Assembly (NCBI GenBank): GCA_013397115.1
Contig: VWZW01006289.1
Span: 3,791,265-3,855,264 of the forward strand
DNA length: 64,000 bases
Direction of reading: 5' to 3'
From: Edolisoma coerulescens
Lineage: Eukaryota; Chordata; Aves; Passeriformes; Campephagidae
Part shown: positions 25,201 to 36,200 of the stretch, one piece after another
Numbering within the stretch: position 1 is the stretch's first letter
Layout of the letters: every line of letters starts with the position of its first letter
The notes under the pieces: model-generated
Told to the model about the DNA's origin: nothing
What the model saw: only the letters and a program-made list of their open reading frames with translations
The model's database searches: none
Translations under genes and position numbers: made by a program

Positions 25201-28200
25201 TATTGAATTTTAAATTAGATACTTTGATGGATGCACCTCTTTTATGTTCTTCTTTTCTGGCAGGTATTCAAGGCAACTAACAGATAAGAGTGAAATTATT
25301 AAAAGTGTGTTCCTGCAAATCATGGGATTTATAGTAGCAGAAATTCCTGCTAATGTCCAGTAATACATGCTGAGGAATTGAATTATGAAAATAAAAGTTT
25401 ATTTTCAGCTATACACTACATAACTCTGCAGTCTATACTGTAACTGTTACAGTGTTATCTATAATTGGCGTGGTTCACAGTGGAATTTCTGATCTTGGTT
25501 CATATCAAATTTCAGAGAATATATAGACTTTACTTTCTGGATTTTATATGAACACTTGTCATCATTAAAGAGCACTAATTCTTCCGATGATAATTTGTTT
25601 TATGATGTAAATTTTGTGTGAACTGCCTTTTGCCTCCACAAGTATTTTCTCTTAGTAATGAATATTGTTAAGCTAAACATAGATTTATTAGTTTTAAATG
25701 AAGATGTTTTATTTGATCTGTCCATAATGCCTTGATATTAGATTAATTTGCCCTTTTCCAAGCCAATTTATGTCAGAGGTTTTTCATTACAGCATAGAAT
25801 TTAGAATGAATGAATTCGGCAATCAGTGATATTTACAGTTCATGGAAATGTTCATGAAGAGTGTGTTTGGAGTATAACTGTGCATCCATTTATAATTTGA
25901 CCGGGTCTTTTTAGGTGACTTCCTTGTATTTCAGGCTCTCTGGATTGATAGGGACCTAAGTTAGTACACTATGAACGATATCAGAAGGGAGTTAATGATT
26001 CTCAGAGTCCTAGTTCTTCCTCTTTTCCCTCGTTATTATAGCAGTGAGAAAGTTATTTTAGTATTTTCTAATTCACCTATCCATCTGCCCTTCTCCTGAC
26101 AGTCTGTACAGATCAGTTCAGCTTTGGTGATACATAAGTGTGACTCTATTAGCCTCTTTAGGAAAAGACAGTCCCTGTCAAATGCATAAATGTACTATCA
26201 AAATGACAGGTCAGATACTGTTCCGAATGTTGTTTATACCATTTTATTTACCACTGGTGACTTGTGTTTTATAAACTGCCTGGTGCTGCTGTACTCTCCT
26301 TTACTATGTGGATAAACTGTATATCCATCAAACTTAGACTTAGTTGTTAGCAGAATACATGTCTATCATTAAATTATGTTAATGAACTGAGGAATTTTAG
26401 ACAGTTTGCTATCATGTAAGAAGCATTTATTAACTCTTTGTGAGGAACGTGTATATTTGAATAGATATTTTTGGAACATTCTAAGGTCACAGGGTTCAGA
26501 AAGAACAAGATTAAAAGATTTTGCTTTAATTTGAAACATTTCTAGTTGGATTTTAATAATGTTTGGAGAAAAGGTGACATAGTGACTTTAAAATAATGTA
26601 AAAATACCTTGTAAGCTATTAGATGTTCTGCATTAATATAGGTTTTATTATTCTTTCTTTCCCTGTGGGTGAAACTTTTATGTAAAATGCTATCACTTTC
26701 CTAGTTTATACCTGATAAAAGTTTCAAGCAATACTTATCCATTTCTGGGCTATGTGCAAAAATTTGCAAACTAGTCAGGTACTGATACCAGATATGGCAG
26801 TAGACACATTTGGGAAAAAAACCCTCAATAATGCCACAAAATATTATTTCCTAATGTGCTCTGAGGTTTCAAAGATCAGCCATCCAAATATGTGAAAACT
26901 CAGTGTGGAATAGAAATATCTAGTTTTTCATACTGAAAAATTCAAAATATGCAGTTAAATAATAGTTGCCCTTAGCTAGATGAATTCATTTGAATAAGTT
27001 CTTTCTCAGATCCAGTAATTCCCAAGCAGGGTTTTTGGTCTGTTTGATTTATGATAGATTTAGTGAAAAGACTGGAATAACTTAAGTAATTGTGTCTTCC
27101 TTTTTCTAATCATTTCCTTGTTCAGTGTTGGATGACATTGACTGTTTTCCATTGATCAGCACTGTTTTCACACATGGGGCCTGTCCTCACCTTCTAGTGA
27201 ATAGATGAGAGCCACTGAGGGGAGGATGGTGCAGAGCTTCTGCTTTGGATCAGGGGAAAGGAAGATTAGAATGAACAAATTTAGGTTTAATTTCTAATCA
27301 CAGGAAGTAGTACCTGTACCTATCAATAGAGAAGGTGTATGGCAAGCAGCTTCAAAGTGACCTAAGTGATTACTGCCATTTACAAATGTCATTTGCCTCC
27401 CAGGGCTGCTTTCTAAAGAAAGAGAGGATGGGAAGGGACTGCTAAACATGAAGAAAACTTCCTGCAAAGCCACCAGACTGGAAAAGAGGTAATTTTGCCT
27501 GAATCTATCCTGCTTCACTAAGCCAAATGGCTTGAAAAGGTACATTGTACTCAGACGTTTTCCTGTTCTAATTTATTCAGTTGACATCGGAAATGTGATA
27601 AAGAAACCAGTCAAGGATGCTTTGCTTTGTAAACAATGCAATAGCCAAGTGCCATTAAGGATTTAGAATTAGAAGGCAGTGCACCAATTTCTTGTCTCAA
27701 TTAACAGGCACAGTTCCTACAGTGAAATCTCAGTCTTTATTAGATATACAAAGAACTAAATTTGTGCTAATTTACAGAATTTCTCTAAATTGCTCCAGGT
27801 GAAAAGGGATGTTCTAAAGTTAATATATTAAAAACCTGTTTTTCAGATATGATTCAGTAGAGATTTATTATGAAAGTAGGGTATTTGGAATGTGAAGTTA
27901 ACTCAAGGTAAAATCTTTCCTGTTTCCTCCTCTTATTGAATCTTTCCAGGATCAGTTTTTCTGCTGGGGCAGATGGCTCCTTAACTGCAGGGCTGATGCT
28001 GCTTCAGGTCACAGGGGAAAAGTATTTTGGAGTAAAAAAACACCAAACAGATGGTGAACATTAAAAAAAAGAGATGTTTTCAAACATCCTGATGTGTTGC
28101 AGGACAGCGACAGAGAAAGAGGTCAGTATGGTTGGGGCTGACCTTATTCCTCTGACTGGGAAGGAAGGATTTGATAGATCATAGATTTCCATCTTTCCTT

Positions 28201-31200
28201 CTTTTATGGCAGTGTGCAGCTACAGGTGTGGCTTCTGCACCTTAGTAGCTGCAAAAACTACCTGAAGGAGAAATTCCTTTTCTTCCAAAGCTAATGCAAT
28301 CTGGTTTACAGGTGGTGTCCAGAAACAGAATATTCGCTCTTTGATCCTTTTTAATTACATGTACTTTAAGTAATGCTTTCAAACTCCTTAGCTGTAAGAA
28401 TTCTCTCCCTAAGTATCTAAAAATTGTTTGCCTTTGATGAATGCAAATATGATAAAACCTCAAAAGTACGTTGGCATTCAGAACTGCCGTAACCTTGCTT
28501 AAATCCTGTTTGCAGTGAATATGAATAATTTTAATATATCTACAGTGTGCTGTTTAAAAAGGAGGTCTTCATATGGTTTCACATAATAATTTCAGCCCAT
28601 TCTGCATGCCCACACTTGTTCACACAAGTGACAGAATTTACACAATTAAATCCATTTATTCCAGTGCAGTACTGTGAGAGTTCTGTATCAAAACTACTCC
28701 TTCATATCCATTATTTATAACTACTTTTTTTCTTTTCTGTATTTGTGCTGTGTCATAAAGAAACTCAAAATACAGCTCTGAGTGCACCTAATTAAACAGG
28801 GAAACAAAATCTCATTGTTAAAAATGTTTTGTTTTTCTCCTTTTGTTCCTCCTGCTAATGGCAGATACTTTGAATTGTTTTTCTTGTTTTCCATCTCTGG
28901 TTGCCTACCAATATTGAGGGAAGTGCCTTTGACCAAAATTTAACTCTTTTTCTGAAAATGTTTCTAGGTTTATGAAAAATACATGTTTAAAAAAAGCGAA
29001 ACCCACAAAACCTCTCAGAGTAAGCAAAATAATTGCTGGTAACTTGTCAGAATGTTTTTTTTTTTTTTTTTTTAAGCCTGCAACCCCAATAATAGTATGA
29101 AGAAACAGGTTTTAGTGGGTTAAGTATTTTTTACTCAAAGCTTGTAGAAATTAATACCTTTGTCTGCGCAAGTGTCAAAACATTAATTTGTGTCAAGAAC
29201 ATATGCTTTCAGTACTTAAAACAAGCTCGTTTTTGTGCTGTTGCTCTGCCTTGTTAGCTCTTACACTTCGATTGTCTGGAAAGGTTGCCCCTCTCTACTA
29301 TACAGAAAAAGGGCCAGGCATAATTTTGCCATGGATTGAATGTGTGTAGTGAACACTCATTCCTGGCGGAGAAAGGCTGAGCCTCCTGCCATTGTTCTCC
29401 TGACAAATAGTGAGTGTCCTCCCTTTCCACTGTCTGACCTTGACTAATTGTGGAGAATTGGTGCAGCTGTCCCTGGCTCATTCTGCACTGCAACACAAGG
29501 GCATGTAAGAAACTTTAAGCTGCCATCATAAAACTCCAGTTTGAGGACTTCATCACAATGCGTGGTGCTCACTTGTTTTGTTGTGTGCTGTTTAGTTTGT
29601 TGCTGTTTTCTTCCTCTGGTAGCATGTTTTAGAGTCATGCTGTGTTTTCTTCTAACTTGCCCTTGTATGTATTTCAGAAATCTGTAGTAAGAGATTAGGG
29701 TAAGAGGGTATTTCCAAAATAGCTGGATAAAGTCACATGGAAAAGTACTTATAAAACCATCAATTAAAAAATGATATGGAAAATTAAGCTTATCTGGAAA
29801 GTGAGCAGAAAGGCATGTTTGTACTTTCCTTTTTCCTTATTACCATCACAATCTATTGTTGCAAATTCTTTTGGTAGAAAGCTTCAGTATATTAAATTGG
29901 AAAGTGAAGAATATAATCAGAAAAAGAAGTACCATGTGCATATTAACACGGGGATAAAATTTTTTGGTGCTGCTTTTAAATATTAAGCCTAACTGAATAT
30001 TTTAATTACTGTGTGTACCAAAGCAAGCAAAGTGTTTTTCCTGTACAGCTAATTTTCCATAATACAGAAAGCGGTTAAACATATATTAATAACAATATCA
30101 TATGCAGTTAATGTAGCTGGAAAATTTTACCAGAAATCTTTTGAGAATTTTTATTGTTTTATTTGCTTAATTAGGGTAAAAATTTGCCCTGTGAAGAGGG
30201 AAAATTCAGTGTACCTACACCAATTTAAAGTCACACTTAGCATTTAGCATTAGGGGTAAATGGACTTGTGTTTGAATGGTAAATGGGTCTTGCATTTGGA
30301 CAAATTTAATTCATGTAGAAAGAAATACTGGCTTAATTTATTTAAAGCTGAACCTAGTTCAATAAAGTTTAGTTTGTCAGCTACTATGCCTTTTCAGTCA
30401 CACTGCTTCTTAGTGAGATTCTTTTTATAGAATAAGCAGATTTCTTAAAAAAAAAAATTGTACAGAAGTGAGGGGCCTTATATGTCTGTCCAACATATAA
30501 GTCTCTCCAGAACAAAGAGAACGTCTGGGTCCTTGGATTGTGTTGCTGCCAAATGGATTACTGTTCAAGGTAGGCACATGAAAAAGATTAGGAAAAGCAA
30601 ATAAAGCCTCCACTAGAAGATCTGTCGAAAGAGAAATTTCAGATTAGATGGCAAAATACTTATTGAAGGCATGCAAGTAGTAGATGAGTTTTCAGAAGTG
30701 ATGAGTATGTGGTGTCTTACATCACCCTGGGCATGTCCAAGTCAAAAAAAGGCTGGCAATGTAGCACCTTACCCCATGGACAGTTTTCCTGGATCTGCTC
30801 CAAAGAGTGTGATTTACCACAGAGAATGGGAGCACTGACAAAATTTTGGTCATGAGATCTTTCTTCCACACATTCTCTGCCGCTGTTACGTGTCTTACCT
30901 TGTTACAGGCAAGTCAAGTGTTCTGCTTGGTGTGTAGCTTACTGCAAGGAAAGAGTGGCAACACATAGCCTAAAGTACTACAGGCAGGCATTTCAAACAT
31001 GATTGTTTCAGGTTCCTGGTAATGTGCTAGAAAACAGGATTCCCTTTAAACTCCCTCATGTCCCTGCTACTCAGACTTGTGCTGGGACAGCCTTTAGTAC
31101 CGCTTTGAGACCTGCTTGAAACGTTTTCAGTGAAAATAAAATTTAGGAAATATGCTTGTTGATTAAAGTCCAGTCTGAATTAAATTTAGTAGTCTCACGG

Positions 31201-33779
31201 CAATGTGGTACAACTGTGATGAGCAAGTCCTTCCTTGGTTTGACCTAAAGGCATGATGGCCATTTTTCTCCCTGTCCTTTATAAGAGCTTTCTGATGACC
31301 TTGATGCCTCTCTAAGTTTCTGTGTGATGGATGTAACAACCTTATATTACCTGACAGCCTATTTTTGACCTCTGAAAATTATTAGGTCTTGAAATTTGGA
31401 GCAGGCCATCTTGAGAAGATTGCCAGGTGTTGAAGGTGGTAGGGTCACATTTTAATAGTCCAGATGTAGAAAACTAAGCTTGTTTTAAATCCTAAAATAT
31501 CAACAAAATAAAATATGTATAAATAAAATTGTTGGTTTTGGTGACTGTCTATGTTATCCTCCAGAAGCAGTCATGCACCGGGGCTCTGGTGTATTCATGC
31601 TGCTGGAGGTGAACTGACAGCCTAGGGCCTTTCTGAGATGTGGAGCCCAAGTTCTCAGACTCCAACCTAGCTACCCAGTAGGCAGATAAACACTGTGGCT
31701 CTGGTTGTAGGTCCCTGCTACAAAGTCCTTCATCAGCAATGCCAGTTTAAGTCCTTCTTGAAGCTGCAGGGTATTGGTTTTACATGGCAGCATGCTGCCT
31801 TCCTGCTTGTGTCAGCACAGATGTTGCAGGAAGTGAGCTGCCTCAGGGACATATTAGAGGCTCAGTGAGCTATTCTCCCATTTTATATAGAGTTAAAAAA
31901 GATAAAAGGCTGGAATATGCTCAAAGATGAGGGGTATTTTCAATCCTGTTCACACTGACAGTCTAGCAGTTGCAAAGGCGCTGCTGGGGCACGTGGGTGT
32001 GTTGTACATGGATAGTAGTCAGAAGGTGTTTTGAAGAAGAAATCTTTAATCCGACTTTGTGGCCAAACCCTTTATTCTGTGGAAATCCACGCGCTGGATG
32101 GTTTTAACTGTCAGTGATTCAGATATTCTTATGTGTGTAGATTAGAACATGATTGCTAAGATGCCATTCTTGTGCTTCCTGTCTTCAAGTCCTGCGTGGA
32201 TCTTGATTTCGAGCACGGAGAAACAAGCTGACTCTCTGAAGCAAGTGTGGAGGGACAAAACAGACAGCGTGCCAGATTTTTTGTGTTTTTCACTTCTGTC
32301 TGCCCAGCAGAGAACTAATGTGGGAGAAACAAAGGAACGGAATGATAGTATTTCAGTCTTGTGTTTAGGTATGCCCTTGCACACTTCTCAGCTGTGCCCA
32401 GCAGTATAGTACTGGTTGAATGGTGTCTGATTCAGGCTCTCCTGAATGTTGTTTCCCAGCAGTCTTAGAGATGTAAATCATCATATGGGGCCTGCTGGCT
32501 TGTGTCTGGAAAACAGGAATCCTTGAGATACTTAAACTTTTTTGTTTCTTCACAGAGGATATGGAAGCTTATGAGAAGTAGTGCTTCCAAGAAAACTTGC
32601 AGGTCTAAAATAAGTGTCTCTTCTGCTCCTTTTCCCCTGGGTATCTATTCACTAGTTTTTTTCATTCCTTCATTTTCTAATATTCCCTCTCTGCTTCAGT
32701 CAGAGGGGTCAGCAGGTATTTTTTCAGCTTTTCTAAACTCTCACTTCCACAGGAAGGAAAATAGAATCACTGGAGACCTAAACCAGAGCAGCAGCGAATG
32801 CAGATTGTGGGCAATGTTGGAACAGCTACTGTGTTTTACAATTTGGCACAATAGAAATAAAAAAGCTTTTAAAAAAATTAACCCATTTTAAATACAGGTT
32901 TTCTGTGGCCTGACTCATAAAAGCTTGTTTAATATACTAGTAACTTGCCTGCTTCTGTTCTGAGTGCCTGGCTTCACTTGTGAGGGGTATGGAGCAGAAC
33001 TGCAATCTTTGCATTGCAGGACTTCAGACAGCCTCCCCAAATACTCTAGTTAGATTGGGAAGTACTGGTGGATAATATTCCATAGCTGAATTCTGGTTTT
33101 TGTGTTGAATAATCCTCTTGAATTCTGACTGTACCATATGCATGTGTTCTTTATGTCTGGAAACACAGCCGGAATGGCTTTCAGAATGCCGCACAGAAGT
33201 TGAAAACTGAAGAGCTTAATTTTTTATTTAGGAATGAACACTAGCATTAATTAGTTAGGACTTAAGTAAAATAACAGGTTCTGTGAGCTTATTGTGCAGC
33301 TGGGCACATCTAAACTCTCCTATCCTAAGTGTTTTGGAGCATCTTTATTTATTTATGAAGCAGAAATGAGAATTAGGAAGATCACATTTTTTCTTGGCGT
33401 TACACTGCCTGCTGTGTTTATGGCATCCCATGCACAAAGACAGATATGCATACAGAAGTAGAGATAACATGCAAAGGATTACAGAAGAGCTAGCTAAACT
33501 ATTTGATTTTCATGTGTACAGGCACATGACATAACATGACTTTAGCCCAATGAATCCGTTTCGTAAAATCCTATGCACCGTATTAACTAGAAATTCAAAT
33601 GAAGCCTTGCCTTTGTTTTCAAATAGAAGAGGGATTGGTATATTTAGATTTAATGCTTCTAAGTTCTCTTCAGGAAAACAAGGCATCAGAATTGGAGTGC
33701 AATTTTTCTGAGTAGGAAGACAGTGCTGCTCAGAGACAGAAGACAAATTATTATGTGTCTGATTTCTGCAAATCTTGCT
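22243..33779. other. Long featureless non-coding stretch
   Basis: About 11.5 kb of AT-rich unique sequence. I recognise no exon, CR1 copy or RNA gene. Homopolymers occur at 22722-22736 (T15) and 29055-29073 (T19). Open frames at 27294-27545 (-), 32142-32384 (-), 32149-32409 (+) and 32502-32891 (+, 129 codons) carry no recognisable domains. The cluster at 32.1-32.9 kb is somewhat GC-richer, which by itself lengthens random frames. Confidence 0.5.
29055..29073. repeat. T19 homopolymer
   Basis: Uninterrupted run of 19 T. On the minus strand it would be a 3' A tract, but no AATAAA signal lies at the expected distance on that strand. Confidence 0.95.
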
Positions 33780-34183
33780 TCACAGGAATTGGAAAAGCCA
33801 AGTGCCGAGGAAGACATGCAAGGGTTAATAGAATTTCCATTCCAGCGAGTTTTGCTTGCCATTATTTTCTTTTTCTTTTCTCCCTTTTAACTGATTCATA
33901 GCATAAAATCTTCCTGGACACCTAATTATCAAGCCAGCTCACAGTCACAGCTGTCTGCTTGGAGAACCCATTAGATGCAGCAGTTGAAGCCTCCATAATT
34001 CCCCAAACTTCCCGGTTGTGAATATTAAGAAAAGATTTTTACATGTCATATGCAATTCGGAGGTGGTGTGAATGGCGTTGGAAATGACGAGCTCTGAATG
34101 CTTGTCCATCACTCCATTCACTGGTTACAGGTGGTCTCATTTTCCACTTTCAGATATCGGCTAGCTATGACAGCAGGCACTTA

Positions 34184-34191
34184 ATTTGCAT
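34184..34191 (+). promoter_or_regulatory. POU octamer word
   Basis: Exact ATTTGCAT, the consensus for OCT/POU-family factors. It lies 87 bases upstream of the DR1 element. Confidence 0.5.
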
Positions 34192-34277
34192 GTTCGACAG
34201 ACAACAAACGGCCCTGTGCATGTCAAAATAGGTGGTGATGCGTGACAGTTCCTACACAATACTGTCTCCTCTTTGCT

Positions 34278-34290
34278 TGACCTTTGACCT
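34278..34290 (-). promoter_or_regulatory. Exact DR1 nuclear-receptor element
   Basis: TGACCT-T-TGACCT on the plus strand, i.e. AGGTCA-A-AGGTCA on the minus strand. Two perfect half-sites as a direct repeat with one-base spacing is the canonical DR1 site of COUP-TF (NR2F), HNF4, RXR and PPAR:RXR. Occupancy is not shown by sequence. Confidence 0.6.
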
Positions 34291-34560
34291 CCCTGCATGT
34301 CTTCTTTCACAATCAGAAAAAAATGCACTTTTCGGCTTTGGAATAAATTTGATACCAAATTGATTATTTTCCTTTCTTCTCTTATTCTTGTTTTTCCTCC
34401 TCCTCCACTTTTCAAGTACGCATGCATCCAGGCTTTCATCTTAATGGCTACAAAACTCTGCCAGAAGAGTCTCATAAAATTTAAAAATGCGCAAGCAGTG
34501 AGAACAGGAAGCGCCTTGTTAAAATTCATTGTAGTTAAATTGCTTGAAAGTTCTTTGTAA

Positions 34561-34829
34561 ATGCAAATGTAACCTTTAAAAGAGACCTTAAGTTGGGTTA
34601 ATATTTGTTAAAAATAAGATTTTTTTAAAAAATCACAAAAGTGCTTTATATTCATTTTTTCCCCAGGCTGTATATCCATCTTTATATGTGCAAGTTGAGT
34701 AGTTTAGTAAGCATTTCATCAAGACATTCCTCCAGTGTTTTTATGGCTGCTGTGACTTGTACTAGTGTTAAGTAACAAGAATTAGTCTTCTAGCATCATT
34801 AGAAGCACACTTGGAGTTTAGAGTTTTAT
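34561..34829. other. AT-rich spacer between candidate regulatory blocks
   Basis: AT-rich, T- and A-run containing sequence with no recognised feature. Confidence 0.5.
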
Positions 34830-35360
34830 TTAAGTTAAAATGCTAAGAAGTGATTAAAGTGCAAAAATGTTTGAATGATGGCAGCTCTGTGCACTTTATT
34901 GTGTTATTCAGTGTTTGGTTCCCGGAAATTGCAGCTTTTTGTGTGTGCTACCTCCTGGTTAAATATCAAAAGGAAAACTAAGACGAGGCGGATTCAAGCA
35001 CAGCTCAGCATTGCAGAGTTCACCCAAGCACCTGAATTTTAATTCCAAAGATACACGTTCCCCCTTGTCTAACCAAGAATGACCATAATCCTCTCACAGA
35101 TCTTATCTGAGCTGCAGCTCTTGTTTTAATTAAGAATTAAAGCATGACAGCAGATAATCACACCTCTGGGGTGTTACAAGACTTGAGATGTGGTTGTGTA
35201 TCCAATACCCAAGGGTGTGATTATTCTGTGATAACCCCACCCCTAACGAGTCATCCTGTCCGGGCCTCAGTAATGGGCAAAGCACGTTGCTGTTGGCTTC
35301 AAGCATAAAGCTGGATCAGCAGTGCACAGTGGGCTGATTGTCAGTGATAATGGAGTACCA
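34830..35360. promoter_or_regulatory. Candidate enhancer with T-box/homeodomain dyad
   Basis: Another block of balanced complexity. It contains a GAGCTGCAGCTC palindrome (35109-35120), an adjacent TTATCT GATA-type word, TTTAATTAAG (LIM/homeodomain type), an 11-bp dyad at 35154-35224 with T-box-like half-sites, and a TGTGGT RUNX word between the arms. The density of distinct developmental motifs within about 250 bases is what suggests regulation; no conservation data were available. Confidence 0.4.
35154..35224. repeat. 11-bp inverted repeat, 49-bp spacer
   Basis: ATAATCACACC at 35154-35164 and its exact complement GGTGTGATTAT at 35214-35224. Each arm joins TCACACC (T-box half-site type) to ATAAT. 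Confidence 0.9.
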
Positions 35361-36104
35361 TGTTTTTTCTGTTGTTTTTTAATGTCTCACCTTTTTATTT
35401 AGGGTTTTTAGACCATGAGAAGACTTGGCAAGTTGTAGGCATTTTCTCCCCCACTTTCCACACCAGAGTAAAATCTCTTTCACGAAGCAGCACCTGGTGA
35501 AATTTGATGGATATGGAAAGTCAGTGTAATTTGAGATATGAGATGGTCACTTTGATGTGTAGCTGAAGCACTTACAGCATTACCTTAGTGAGTTTGTTCT
35601 GACTTTCCTGTTGTTCCGTAACAACTTGCTGTCAGTTTGGATGGTAGCTGAAGCCACCAGACCAGCTCATGCTCCTCAGGAGCACTGAAATACTTGAACA
35701 TAGTTGATCAGTTAAGAGCTTAGGCCATAAATGCAATTTACATGTGACGTTAGTTATAGCATAGAGCAGGGCAATTCTCTTACCAAAATCCATTTCTACT
35801 ACTAGTGTTAATCATTACATTGACAGGTAGGCTCAGAACCCTGTTTTAGGTATCAACTCACCTAAACCCTAGTTGGGAAATGAGCGAACCGGTGGTGAGA
35901 CATGAGGCAGTCCCAGCTTTTAGCTCCAAGTAATGCTGGGACAGAGCTGCATCAGAGCACCTGGTCTGCATGGTTCAGTTGGTGTGTGCAAACACTGATT
36001 TCCTTTCAACAGGAAGGTTCGTCAGGAAGATAAAAATGAAAGGGAAGGTAGGATGGCCATATTTCCTGTCAGTCAGATTGTCTGCTGATCACTCAGGAAG
36101 GCAT

Positions 36105-36130
36105 TTTAGTCTTTATCTTTAGTCTTTACC
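36105..36130. repeat. 13-bp tandem duplication
   Basis: TTTAGTCTTTATC followed directly by TTTAGTCTTTACC: two copies, one mismatch. Confidence 0.92.
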
Positions 36131-36167
36131 TCTATCCTCTGGCATCAGCAGAGACACCGACTGAGGA

Positions 36168-36200
36168 AACAACTGTTTTGCTTAGAGGAAAACAGTTGTT
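36168..36200. repeat. Perfect 12-bp hairpin
   Basis: AACAACTGTTTT at 36168-36179 and its exact complement AAAACAGTTGTT at 36189-36200, with a 9-base loop. No T run follows, so it is not a terminator-like element. Confidence 0.92.

Larger units (their letters stand above)
33780..34560. promoter_or_regulatory. Candidate enhancer with DR1 and POU octamer
   Basis: This block looks like constrained non-coding DNA: low in simple repeats, with both strands unusually open around 34161-34560. It carries exact consensus words, ATTTGCAT at 34184-34191 and TGACCTTTGACCT at 34278-34290. The last is the reverse complement of AGGTCAAAGGTCA, the DR1 element bound by COUP-TF, HNF4 and RXR dimers. The overlapping frames (34161-34529 minus, 34297-34560 plus) have no recognised domain. 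The enhancer call is inference. Confidence 0.4.

Noticed and set aside
29055..29073. T19 read as a minus-strand poly(A) tail of a retrocopy
   Set aside because: No AATAAA on the minus strand at the expected distance and no recognisable transcript body.
32502..32891. 129-codon plus-strand open frame
   Set aside because: No recognisable domain and no sign of conserved protein segments; probably chance in a locally GC-richer stretch.
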